Assembly (NCBI RefSeq): GCF_036032445.1
Contig: NZ_CP107932.1
Span: 6,884,501 to 6,948,500 of the forward strand
Length of the DNA stretch: 64,000 nucleotides
Direction: 5' to 3'
Origin: Nocardia sp. NBC_00416
GTDB lineage: Bacteria; Actinomycetota; Actinomycetes; Mycobacteriales; Mycobacteriaceae
This document shows, one piece after another, positions 43,874 through 51,876 of this stretch. A program made the position numbers and the translations under genes. Positions within the stretch are counted from its first letter, which is position 1; the number at the start of each line of letters is the position of its first letter. The notes beneath the pieces were generated by a model. That model had not been told where the DNA came from, ran no database searches, and saw nothing but the letters and a program-made list of their open reading frames with translations.

Positions 43874-44662
43874 GTGTTCGCGTTCTTCACCAGGGAGGGT
43901 GAGCAGTTCCTGCCCACCCGGATAGCCATGTCCAGATGGAGCCCCACCCAGGTGGGTGGTCCGGCGATCTGCGGGCTCCTGGCGCGCGAACTGGAAAAGC
44001 GGTCCCCGGGCGAGGAGTTCGTACCGGCCCGCCTGACCGTCGACCTGTTCCGCCCGGTCGTCGACGAACCGGCCACCCTGCGCAGTGTCGTGGTGCGGGA
44101 GGGCAAACGGATATGCGTCGCCGACGCGGAACTGCTGCAGCGCGGCGAAGTGCGGTCCCGGGCGACCGTCGCGTACCTGCGCACCGGCGAAGTGCCCGTC
44201 GGTGAACTCTGGCGGCCGCCCCACGATTTTCCGGTCCCCGAGACTCCGGACGCCTCCGAAGCGGGCGCCCATCCGCTGTTCAAGAGCGGCGACGGCGACT
44301 GGACCACCGACTTCGCGGCCACCCAGAACGCCGAACGCAAAGTCATCTGGCAGAACATGCTCCCGGTGGTCGCGGGAGAGGTGGTGACTCCGTTCCAGCG
44401 GGCCGGCATGGCCGGAGACGCCGCGAGCCTCATGAGCAATTGGGGCACCGCCGGGATCGGCTATATCAACTCCGACGTCACGCTGACGCTGGCCCGGGTC
44501 CCGGCCGGGCCGGGTATCGGGGTGCTGGCCCAGGATCAGGTGGCCTACGAGGGGATCGCGGTCGGCACCACCACCCTCTACGACCGGAGCGGTCCGCTGG
44601 GCACGGCGGTGGTGACCGCGATATCCAATGTGCGGCGTCAGGTCGATATGCGGCGCTACTGA
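43874..44662 (+). CDS. acyl-CoA thioesterase family protein (double hotdog)
   Basis: 262-residue protein with two hotdog-like halves. The first has VGGPAICGLLARELEKRSPGEEFVPARLTVDLFRPV, typical of the TesB/PaaI-like acyl-CoA thioesterase superfamily; the second has SNWGTAGIGYINSDVTLTLAR and QVAYEGIAVGTTTLYDRSGPLG, a DUF4442/TesB C-terminal-like half. AAGGAG lies 10 bases before GTG 43874. A KstR-type operator in its promoter suggests it belongs to the steroid or fatty-acid catabolic regulon. Specific acyl chain unknown. Confidence 0.78.
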   Translation: MFAFFTREGEQFLPTRIAMSRWSPTQVGGPAICGLLARELEKRSPGEEFVPARLTVDLFRPVVDEPATLRSVVVREGKRICVADAELLQRGEVRSRATVAYLRTGEVPVGELWRPPHDFPVPETPDASEAGAHPLFKSGDGDWTTDFAATQNAERKVIWQNMLPVVAGEVVTPFQRAGMAGDAASLMSNWGTAGIGYINSDVTLTLARVPAGPGIGVLAQDQVAYEGIAVGTTTLYDRSGPLGTAVVTAISNVRRQVDMRRY

Positions 44663-44677
44663 ACGGCGGGCCGGCCG

Positions 44678-45145
44678 TTAGGGTCGCGGCTCGGTATGCG
44701 AAGGGCGCGGCCACGGCCGGGCCTCGCTGGCCTCGATATCGGTATTGAACCGCTCGAGGTAGGCGGCGAAGGACCGCACGTCCGTTTCGTTCCAGTCGCT
44801 CAGCACCCGGTCCAGGGCGTTGACGTTGTAGTCCCGGTCGGCGCGCACCCGCCGCTCGCCTTCGGCGGTGATCCGGAACTTGCGCGCCACCCCGCCGTCC
44901 GGGTCGGGAATGCGTTCGACCAGATCGGCTTTCAGTATGGCCGCGGTCTGCCGGTGCACGGTGGAGGCGTCCAGGCCGAAGGCCTCGCTCAGTTCGCCGA
45001 TGGACATGGGCCCTTCGATGCGCAACCGGCGCAGGACCAGGTAGGCACTGCGTTCGAGGTGGTCGGGGCGGCGCAGGTGGGCGTTGAGGCTGTGCCGCCC
45101 CAGGAGCATGGTCTCGAATTCGATCAGTTCGGTGGGTTTGTCCAT
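44678..45145 (-). CDS. MarR family transcriptional regulator
   Basis: 155-residue winged-helix regulator. MarR features: HLERSAYLVLRRLRIEGPMSIGELSEAFGLDASTVHRQTAAILKADLVERIPDPDGGVARKFRITAEGERRV, with the wing in DPDGGVARKF. ATG 45145 is chosen; the longer frame to 45277 covers the promoter. A palindrome at 45229-45259 lies 84-114 bases upstream, fitting autoregulation. It is on the same strand as the epimerase gene, 155 bases downstream of it. Convergent with the thioesterase gene. Confidence 0.88.
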   Translation of the reverse strand: MDKPTELIEFETMLLGRHSLNAHLRRPDHLERSAYLVLRRLRIEGPMSIGELSEAFGLDASTVHRQTAAILKADLVERIPDPDGGVARKFRITAEGERRVRADRDYNVNALDRVLSDWNETDVRSFAAYLERFNTDIEASEARPWPRPSHTEPRP

Positions 45146-45228
45146 GACGGGTGTCCTGCTCGTTCTCGGATGCCGTGGTGGCCCGGAGGGCGTCCCGCCA
45201 CTCGTTGTATCACGCAGCCGGGAGTGTC

Positions 45229-45259
45229 TTGCATCATACACATGCTGTGTAGGGTGCAA
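45229..45259. promoter_or_regulatory. putative MarR operator (nested palindrome)
   Basis: Outer arms TTGCA and TGCAA at 45229-45233 and 45255-45259 enclose a perfect 15-bp palindrome TACACATGCTGTGTA (45237-45251). It lies in the gap between the epimerase stop and the MarR start. Confidence 0.6.
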
Positions 45260-45300
45260 CTCCTGTGCAGCGTGCATTCAACCGCGGGTGCGAGCAGTGC

Positions 45301-46314
45301 TCAGTCCCGCCGCGCCCGCCGGCGGGCGCGGCGTTCGACGAAGAAGCGCGCGGCCCGGGCCACCGCGTCCAGAACCGGTTCGGGTTTCCAGCCGAGCTCA
45401 CGTTCGGCCTTGCCGTGGTCCATCCGCGACATGACGTGCATCAGATTCACCGAGGTGACCGTGAACCGGCTGTCCCGGCCGCGCAACGCGGCCGCGGCGC
45501 CGGAGAGGGCGGCCGCCGGATAGAGCAGCGGTAGCGGAACAGCCAGGCGGGGAGGCTCCCGGTGCACCGCGTGCGCGGCGGCGGTGAGCAGTTCCGCGCT
45601 GCTGAGGTAACGATCGGAGACGATATAGCGCTCACCGTCGCGTCCGGCGGTCCCGGCCAGGATCAACGCGCGCGCCGCGTCCTCGACGCCCACCGATTCC
45701 GATCCGGTCCCTGCGAACCGGAAAGGCAGTTCGCCCAGCGCGGCGGCCGCGACGAAAGACCCGTGCGGGGTGGGCTGCCAGTCGCCGGGGCCGTAGGTGT
45801 TGGCGACGCACATCGCCACCGCGGGCAGTTCGCGCTCGGCCGCGTAGCGCAGCACCAGATTCTCCGCCTCGACCCGGGACCGGACATACGGGCCGCCGAG
45901 TCGGCCCCAGTCGAAGGGCGCGGTCTCGTCGGCGACACCGCCGCGCCGGCGGCCGATGGTGGCGGCGGAACTGGTGAAGACGAATTTGCGCGGTCCGGTG
46001 GCGCAGGCCGCGTCGAGGACATGGCGCAGACCCGCGATATTGGTCCGGAACAGTGGCTCGGGATCGCGCAGCCACGCCCGGGTGTCCACCGCGCAGTGGT
46101 ACACGACGTCGCAGTCGCGCATGGCCTCGCGCAGTGCGGCGTCGTCGAACAGATCGCCGTAGTGGATCTGCACCGGCAGGTCCGCGATCGCGCGGATATC
46201 GCTGGTGTGCCGCACCATGACGCGGACCGGGGCGCCCGCGGCGACCAATTGGCGGGTCAGGTGCGATCCGAGGAACCCGGAGGCGCCCACCACCAGTGTC
46301 ACCGGCTCCGCCAT
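45301..46314 (-). CDS. NAD-dependent epimerase/dehydratase family protein (3-beta-HSD/HpnA-like)
   Basis: 337-residue extended SDR. NAD site VVGASGFLGSHLTRQLVAAG, catalytic region FVFTSSAATIGRRRGG and a Y-x-x-x-E variant (PYVRSRVEAENL), with CVANTYGPGDWQPTPHG after it. The conserved Lys of Y-x-x-x-K is replaced by Glu in YVRSRVEAE when aligned by eye, so the active site may differ or the pair may be shifted. The C-terminus is very Arg-rich (FFVERRARRRARRD). ATG 46314 follows GAGGAG. Resembles hopanoid or steroid epimerases; substrate unknown. Confidence 0.8.
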   Translation of the reverse strand: MAEPVTLVVGASGFLGSHLTRQLVAAGAPVRVMVRHTSDIRAIADLPVQIHYGDLFDDAALREAMRDCDVVYHCAVDTRAWLRDPEPLFRTNIAGLRHVLDAACATGPRKFVFTSSAATIGRRRGGVADETAPFDWGRLGGPYVRSRVEAENLVLRYAAERELPAVAMCVANTYGPGDWQPTPHGSFVAAAALGELPFRFAGTGSESVGVEDAARALILAGTAGRDGERYIVSDRYLSSAELLTAAAHAVHREPPRLAVPLPLLYPAAALSGAAAALRGRDSRFTVTSVNLMHVMSRMDHGKAERELGWKPEPVLDAVARAARFFVERRARRRARRD

Positions 46315-46659
46315 CCCGTACTCCTCGTGTTCGCCCACGGGAAACCGTCGGCTCCGGGTACGAGTGTCGCAAGGCCGCGCGGTTGCCGTACATGGAACTG
46401 GGCGATTGACTGGACATTACTACGGACCAGTGTCCGAAATCCGGCACGAGCCTCGGGTCCGGGCTGCTCGGGGTGCTCTCCCGGGGCGGCACGCGGCCGC
46501 CCGTTACGCGTTCGGCACGTTGTCCGCCGATCGGGCGGGGTACGGTTTGCCCCGGTACATACCGTTCGGCGACCCGGTCGCGGTGCCCACCGAGGTCGAG
46601 TTCGGCCGGTCCTCGCGACCGGCCGCCGGACGCACAGTGCGATCTGAAAGGACTCGTCC
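46315..46659. promoter_or_regulatory. 345-base divergent promoter region between epimerase and BCCT genes
   Basis: No gene is seen. It contains a loose inverted repeat GGACA (46412-46416) and TGTCC (46431-46435), preceded by TTGACT at 46406-46411 that could act as a -35 hexamer. These are candidates only. Confidence 0.4.
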
Positions 46660-48402
46660 ATGGCGATCGACACCGGCGGGAAATCCGCGACGTACGATAG
46701 CCGTTCGCCGGGCTCGCGCAGGCGCGGACCGGGGCGGCACGGACTGGACTGGCTGGTCTTCGGGATCACCTCGATCGGGGCAGTGGCGTTCGTCCTGTGG
46801 GGAATCTTCGACCAGGAGAGCCTGGCCACCGTGGCCGCCGACGCCCAGTCCTGGGTGATCACCAACACCGGCTGGATGTTCGTTCTGGTCGCCACTTCGT
46901 TCGTGGTCTATGTGGTGTGGCTGGCCCTGAGCCGCTACGGCAAGATCCCACTCGGCGCCGACGACGAACAGCCTGAATTCCGGACGGTTTCCTGGATCGC
47001 CATGATGTTCAGCGCCGGCATGGGAATCGGCCTGATGTTCTGGGGAGTGGCCGAACCGCTCACGCATTTCACCTCTCCGCCGCCGGGCACCGCCGAAGCC
47101 GGAAGTCCGCGGGCGGCCGAGGTCGCGATGGAGACCACGCTGTTCCACTGGACCCTGCATCCATGGGCCATCTACGCGGTCGCCGGTCTCGCCATCGCCT
47201 ACAGCACTTTCCGGCGCGGACGCTCCCAGCTGTTCTCCTCGGTGTTCCGGCCACTGCTCGGCCGACACGCCGACGGTCTGGGCGGTAAGGCCATCGACAT
47301 CATGGCGATCTTCGCGACGCTGTTCGGATCGGCGGCCTCACTCGGACTCGGGGCGTTGCAGATCGGCGCCGGATTCGAGTTCAACGGCTGGGTGGACGCC
47401 GTGGGCAAAGTCGGGCTGGTACTGGTGATCGCCGGCCTCACCATCGCGTTCGTGCTGTCCGCGGTGTCCGGCATCGCGCGCGGCATCCAGTGGCTGTCGA
47501 ATATCAACATGGTGCTCGCGGTGATCCTGGCGGTTTTCGTCTTCATCGCCGGACCCACCTTGTTCATGTTGAACTTCCTGCCCACCGCGCTCGGTGACTA
47601 CATCGCCGAACTGCCGACCATGGCCTCGCGCACCGGGATATCCGGCGGCGAGGAGATGGAGGCGTGGCTGTCGATCTGGACCATCTTCTATTGGGCGTGG
47701 TGGATCTCCTGGACCCCCTTCGTCGGCATGTTCATCGCGCGGATCAGTCGGGGCCGCACCATCCGGCAGTTCGTCGCGGGCGTGCTGCTGGTGCCCAGCA
47801 TGGTGAGCCTGGTGTGGTTCGTGATCTTCGGTGGCGCGGCCATCCGGCAGCAGACCGACACCCACGACCTCACCGAGGCCGACGGCAGCGTGAACCCCGA
47901 TTTCGCGCTGTTCCACCTGCTCGAGGAATATCCGCTCACCTCGGTCATGACTGTGCTGGTGATGATCCTGGTGGGAATCTTCTTCGTCTCCGGCGCGGAC
48001 GCGGCATCCATCGTCATGGGCACCCTGTCGGAGCGGGGCAGTATCGAACCGTCCCGGCCGACCGTGATCTTCTGGGGCACCGCCACCGGTGCGGTCGCCG
48101 CGATCATGCTGGTGATAGCGGATTCCGACGATCTCGGTGGCGCGCTGACCGGTTTGCAGGCGCTCACCACCGTGGTCTCGCTGCCCTTCATGGTCGTGAT
48201 GGTGATGATGTGCGTCTCGCTGTATCGCGATGTGCGCAGCGACCCGATCATCGTGCGGGCGAACCTGGGCATCGAACTGGTGGAGGGCGCGGTGCTGCAG
48301 GGAGTGGCCCGGCACGAGGGCGAATTCGAACTCGTCACGTCGCCGATCGAGACGGAGGACGGGGAACCGGTCGGCGGAGAATCGGTGCCCGGCGAGCGGT
48401 GA
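46660..48402 (+). CDS. BCCT family transporter (choline/glycine betaine/carnitine type)
   Basis: 580-residue, twelve-helix secondary transporter. BCCT signature motifs are present: MMFSAGMGIGLMFWGVAEPLTHF in helix 3, HWTLHPWAIYAVAGLAIAY in helix 4, and IFYWAWWISWTPFVGMFIARISRGRTIRQFV in helix 8, whose Trp box binds the quaternary ammonium group. N-terminal ~28 and C-terminal ~60 residue cytoplasmic tails are present; the acidic C-terminal tail is a sensor in BetP but is short here. ATG 46660 follows an AAAGGA site. Likely Na+ or H+ driven osmoprotectant uptake; the precise ligand is not predictable. Confidence 0.94.
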   Translation: MAIDTGGKSATYDSRSPGSRRRGPGRHGLDWLVFGITSIGAVAFVLWGIFDQESLATVAADAQSWVITNTGWMFVLVATSFVVYVVWLALSRYGKIPLGADDEQPEFRTVSWIAMMFSAGMGIGLMFWGVAEPLTHFTSPPPGTAEAGSPRAAEVAMETTLFHWTLHPWAIYAVAGLAIAYSTFRRGRSQLFSSVFRPLLGRHADGLGGKAIDIMAIFATLFGSAASLGLGALQIGAGFEFNGWVDAVGKVGLVLVIAGLTIAFVLSAVSGIARGIQWLSNINMVLAVILAVFVFIAGPTLFMLNFLPTALGDYIAELPTMASRTGISGGEEMEAWLSIWTIFYWAWWISWTPFVGMFIARISRGRTIRQFVAGVLLVPSMVSLVWFVIFGGAAIRQQTDTHDLTEADGSVNPDFALFHLLEEYPLTSVMTVLVMILVGIFFVSGADAASIVMGTLSERGSIEPSRPTVIFWGTATGAVAAIMLVIADSDDLGGALTGLQALTTVVSLPFMVVMVMMCVSLYRDVRSDPIIVRANLGIELVEGAVLQGVARHEGEFELVTSPIETEDGEPVGGESVPGER

Positions 48403-48448
48403 CGCGGTAGCCGCGTCGTCCCCGGCCCGCGCCGATCGCGGCCCGGGG

Positions 48449-48697
48449 TCAGCGCAGATGTCCGCGGAAATCCAGGCAGGCCCGGCCGGGCGCGGCCGGC
48501 GGCCGGGCCCGGGGCCCGCTGTTCTGCGTCGCCTCGATGTAGATGCTCAGGCCGGTGCTGAGCTTGTCGGCGAGGGCTTCGAGCTGATCGGGGGAGAGGG
48601 ACTCGCCGAAGGCCGCCGCGGCGAGAAGACGTTCCCGTACCTGTTCGAGGTTGAACCGGGCGAACGGGATGGGGGCGAGTTCGGGCATGCCGGTCAC
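48449..48697 (-). CDS. hypothetical protein, 82 aa
   Basis: Small unrecognised protein. N-terminal two thirds is amphipathic helical (FNLEQVRERLLAAAAFGESLSPDQLEALADKLSTGLSIYIEA), followed by a Pro/Arg-rich tail. No signal peptide. The start may be GTG 48697 or ATG 48688. Convergent with the BCCT gene, 46 bases apart. Codon pattern looks coding, but no homologous family is recognised. Confidence 0.5.
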   Translation of the reverse strand: MTGMPELAPIPFARFNLEQVRERLLAAAAFGESLSPDQLEALADKLSTGLSIYIEATQNSGPRARPPAAPGRACLDFRGHLR

Positions 48698-49164
48698 GGT
48701 ACCCGAATTCGAACATATATTCGATAGATGATTTCGGGTTCGGGGACGGCACCGGCTCGGCGGCGGGGCCCGGCCGCAACGGGCCGGGTGCGGGGCATCC
48801 CGACATGTCTCGAAGTCCCGCCGCCCGCGACGTAGGACCTCGCGGTGCCCGGATTCGGCACTCGCGCCGCGTCGGGCGTCCCGCGTCGCGATCGGAGGCG
48901 GGCGCGCGCGGACCGGCTGGACCGGGCGGCGGGGCCGGATCGCCTGATCGAGGCCTACGAGTCGGGGATCGTCGGCGCAGGGTCAGGTGGCGATGTTCGG
49001 AGAGCGCCGACGGCAGTCGTGGGATGCGTGGATCGCCGGCGGTGCGGATCGCCGAACGGGTGTGCACGCTCGAGGGGGACCCGGCCGCAGCTAATCGCGC
49101 GAACGAAGGTGCCCACGGGGTGGATCCGGGCTCGGCGACGTGGAACCGACCGCGTGCCGCCGGG
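48698..49164. other. 467-base region without a convincing gene
   Basis: Open frames here lack ribosome binding sites and read as Arg/Pro/Gly-rich shadows of GC-rich DNA. No repeat or hairpin of note was found. AT-rich bases near 48712-48727 may hold the promoter of the small gene at 48449-48697. Confidence 0.45.
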
Positions 49165-49452
49165 TCAGCCGATGACGGCATTCATGATGGTGCCCGCGCT
49201 GGTGGCGATGACACCGCCGATCATGGCTCCGGCCACCATCTTCGGCGATTCGAGACCGCCGCCGGACCATTTCTCCCAGGCGAACCGGCCGCCGGCATAG
49301 ATGATCGCGCAGATTCCGGCGAGCAACACGAACCAGGTGAGATACCGGACCAGTTGCAGGAATTTGTCCGAGATAGGGGGTGCTTCGGGTGTGGGGTTAC
49401 CGATTTGTGCCAGCGTATCGGTGACGGCGGCCAGTATCATCTCGCAGCTCAC
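49165..49452 (-). CDS. small two-helix membrane protein, VirB2/TrbC-pilin-like (copy A)
   Basis: 95-residue protein with a ~35-residue polar N-terminus (NPTPEAPPISDKFLQLV), helix 1 LTWFVLLAGICAIIYAGG, a short basic/aromatic loop RFAWEKWSGGGLESPK, and helix 2 MVAGAMIGGVIATSAGTIMNAVIG. Size and topology match VirB2/TrbC pilin-type subunits and related small actinobacterial membrane proteins. It is a paralogue of the divergent gene at 49660-49953; the segment from NPTPEAPP to MNAV is nearly the same. GTG 49452 is taken because it aligns with the paralogue start. No secretion ATPase or other VirB gene is in the window, so function is uncertain. Confidence 0.75.
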   Translation of the reverse strand: MSCEMILAAVTDTLAQIGNPTPEAPPISDKFLQLVRYLTWFVLLAGICAIIYAGGRFAWEKWSGGGLESPKMVAGAMIGGVIATSAGTIMNAVIG

Positions 49453-49659
49453 TCTGTATCGGGGTGGGCGGGAACGCTAACGCATCGTAACCGCTCGCCG
49501 GGTCGGTCGCAGTAATCCCAGTTCCGGGTAGGTATTCGGGTCACCAGCGGTTATAGCGTGAAACACGCTGCGCGGCAAGAACTTGCGCACCGGCGGTGTC
49601 GGTCTGGATGATGGGGTGGGGCCCGGGCGGCCCGTACGGTCTCGGCGAGGGAGCAGACG

Positions 49660-49953
49660 GTGAGCAGCATCGCGGCGTCGGTTATGGACGCGGTATCGGT
49701 ATATGCACAGGTCAGCGATCCCACTCCGGAGGCTCCGCCGCTGGCCGACAAGATCATGAAGTTCGTCGGGTACGCCACCTGGCTGGCGATTCTGTCGGGA
49801 ATCGTGAGCATCGTGTACGCGGGCGGTCGATTCGCGTGGGAGAAGTGGTCCGGCAGTGGTCTGCAATCGCCGAAGATGGTGGCCGGAGCCATGATCGGCG
49901 GTGTCGTGGCTACCAGTGCGGGCACCATCATGAACGCTGTGCTCGCCGTCTGA
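49660..49953 (+). CDS. small two-helix membrane protein, VirB2/TrbC-pilin-like (copy B)
   Basis: 97-residue paralogue of the minus-strand gene 207 bases away. The N-terminus ends in DPTPEAPPLADKIMKFV, helix 1 is ATWLAILSGIVSIVYAGG, the loop RFAWEKWSGSGLQSPK is nearly the same as in copy A, and helix 2 is MVAGAMIGGVVATSAGTIMNAV. GAGGGAG lies just upstream of GTG 49660, which supports this start. The strict loop and helix 2 conservation against a drifting N-terminus suggests a structural subunit. Divergent duplication makes the two coding regions a long inverted repeat at DNA level. Confidence 0.8.
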   Translation: MSSIAASVMDAVSVYAQVSDPTPEAPPLADKIMKFVGYATWLAILSGIVSIVYAGGRFAWEKWSGSGLQSPKMVAGAMIGGVVATSAGTIMNAVLAV

Positions 49954-50048
49954 GAACGGCCACGCCGACCGCAACCGCTACGTTTCAGCTATCTCCGAGC
50001 GTATCCTGCTGGCAGTCCTTCCATCAGCGATGAGCAGGGAGAATGCCA

Positions 50049-51497
50049 ATGGGCGAAATGCCCGCCGCGGCAGCCGGAGACCCGACGCACGGTCCGGCCA
50101 CCGGCCGGTTGCGGATGACCCGGCGGTCCATGCTGGGCCTGGTCGCGGTAACCGGACTGGTGGCCTGCGGGAGCGAGGAGTCCGGCAGCGAGGTCGCGCC
50201 GTCGGGTTCGCCCGCCTCGCGGCGCGAGGTCGCGGCCGACGCGTATGTCTTCGGCTACCCCATGGTCCTGATCGATACGCTCCGGCGTCGGGCCCTGGGC
50301 TACGTATCGGTGAACCGCTTCCAGCACACCTCTACCCTCCCCGCCGCCAGCCAGCGGACCGTCATCCAGATCGATCTGGACAACCTGTATTCGGTGGGCT
50401 GGCTGGATCTGCGCAAGGAGCCGGTGCTGTTCTCGGTGCCGGAGATCCGGGACCGGCGCTGGGTGATGCAGGTCCTCGACGCGTGGTCCAATACGACCGC
50501 GACGCCGAGCAGCGTCCGGCCGGGGGTCGAACCCGGCGCCACCCCGCCCTACGTCTACGCGGTCACCGGGCCCGGGTGGAACGGGACCCTGCCGCCAGGG
50601 GTCGTGGAACTGCCGGTGCCCACCGAAGACGCCTGGCTGTACGGCCGGGTCGAGGTACGCGGTCCGGCGGACGTTCCAGCGGTGCGCGCGGTTCAGGCCC
50701 AGTTGCGCCTCGCGCCGCTGAGTGCGTGGAATACGCGCGCGGCCACGGAATCCGACTCGATCCCGGGCAACCAGGACTGGTCGGAATCGGCGGGACACGA
50801 TTCGGTCGCGCAGATGCCCGCGCGGGATTTCTTCGAGCGGATGTGCAAGTTGATGGTGGACAACCCACCCGCTCCGGATGACGACACCGCCATGCGGCGT
50901 TTCGCCACCATCGGGATCCGGCCCGGGGGCTCGCCCGAAGGCGTGAGCACCGGCGAACTCGACGCGGGCGCCGAAGCGGCGAAGGCGAAGATCGCCGCCT
51001 ATGTCGATCCCGCGACCCAATTGCGCAATGGCTGGGTGATCGCGCTCAATGTCGGTCGTTACGGCACCAACTACCTGTTGCGGGCGGCAACCGCCCACCG
51101 CGGCGTCGGCGCGAACATCGCCGAGGCGGTGGTCTACCCGGCGCTGTTCACGGTGGCCGACGACAACGGCGACCCGGTGGAGTACACGCTGCGTTTCGAA
51201 CCCGGCCAGGCGCCGCCGGTTCGGGCGTTCTGGTCGATCACCGCGTACGGGGCAGACGGTTTCCTCGTTCCGAACACCGCGGGCATCCAGACTGTGGGCC
51301 ATCCGATGGCGGCGGAATTCGCCTCCGACGGCGCGCTCGAGTTCGCGGTGCAGGCCGCTGATCCGGGGCCCCGGGTGCCGCGGGCCAATTGGCTGCCGAT
51401 TCCGGAAAGCGGTCAGTTCTCACTGGTCATGCGCCTGTACGAGCCGGAACCGCGGGTGCTGGACGGCAACTGGTCGCCGCCGCCGCTGGTGCGCTAG
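50049..51497 (+). CDS. DUF1254/DUF1214 domain lipoprotein
   Basis: 482-residue exported protein. A twin-arginine motif (MTRRSMLG, Arg25-26) leads to a hydrophobic helix and lipobox VTGLVAC with Cys40, so a Tat-dependent lipoprotein is likely. DUF1254 spans about residues 60-190 (AYVFGYPMVLIDTLRRRALG, YSVGWLDLRKEPVLFSVPEI) and DUF1214 about 360-475 (PGQAPPVRAFWSITAYGADGFLV, NWLPIPESGQFSLVMRLYEPEP). The function of this widespread pair is not established. ATG 50049 is better spaced from AGGGAGA than ATG 50043. It follows copy B of the pilin-like gene by 95 bases. Confidence 0.9.
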   Translation: MGEMPAAAAGDPTHGPATGRLRMTRRSMLGLVAVTGLVACGSEESGSEVAPSGSPASRREVAADAYVFGYPMVLIDTLRRRALGYVSVNRFQHTSTLPAASQRTVIQIDLDNLYSVGWLDLRKEPVLFSVPEIRDRRWVMQVLDAWSNTTATPSSVRPGVEPGATPPYVYAVTGPGWNGTLPPGVVELPVPTEDAWLYGRVEVRGPADVPAVRAVQAQLRLAPLSAWNTRAATESDSIPGNQDWSESAGHDSVAQMPARDFFERMCKLMVDNPPAPDDDTAMRRFATIGIRPGGSPEGVSTGELDAGAEAAKAKIAAYVDPATQLRNGWVIALNVGRYGTNYLLRAATAHRGVGANIAEAVVYPALFTVADDNGDPVEYTLRFEPGQAPPVRAFWSITAYGADGFLVPNTAGIQTVGHPMAAEFASDGALEFAVQAADPGPRVPRANWLPIPESGQFSLVMRLYEPEPRVLDGNWSPPPLVR

Positions 51498-51876
51498 TCG
51501 TACCCGTCGGCCGGGAGACCTCCGGTTCGAGCGCATACCGTGCGTACGGCGACATCCCGTCTGCACGGTCGGCCGGCTGGCAGTGCGATATCGCGCGCCG
51601 GCGGCTGTCACGCAAGACCGGGGTGCTGAGCTGTTGCGGAGAGAGAACTGGAAGGCGACTGCGCTCCAGAACTCCCGGGCGCGGCCGATGCCGGGCGCCG
51701 GGAACCCACAACCCCGGGTGCGGCCGATGCCGGGCGCCGGGAACCCGCTCGCCCGAATGTATGCCCGGTCGGTGCGCCGGCACACCGACCGGGCCGTTGC
51801 CCTGACCGGGTAGAAACGAGCCGTCGCACCGGGGCCGCCGTGCACGGGGCAGGTGGTCCGGTCGGGGGGTGCGGGC
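51498..51876. other. 379-base intergenic region between convergent genes
   Basis: No gene is convincing. It contains the tandem repeat listed separately and otherwise ordinary GC-rich sequence. It separates the DUF1254 gene from the convergent TerD-HNH gene. Confidence 0.5.
51674..51746. repeat. tandem direct repeat, two 34-bp copies
   Basis: Copies at 51674-51707 and 51713-51746 differ at one position; the unit contains GCGGCCGATGCCGGGCGCCG and ends GGGAACCC. Period is 39 bases. It lies in an intergenic gap between convergent genes and each copy can fold on the GGGCGCC-type core. Confidence 0.75.

Noticed and set aside
48698..49164. Short genes in the 467-base gap
   Set aside because: Candidate frames lack start signals and have shadow composition.
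49165..49953. Insertion sequence or transposon ends, because the two coding regions form a long inverted repeat
   Set aside because: The repeat is explained by paralogous coding sequence, with no transposase or target duplication.
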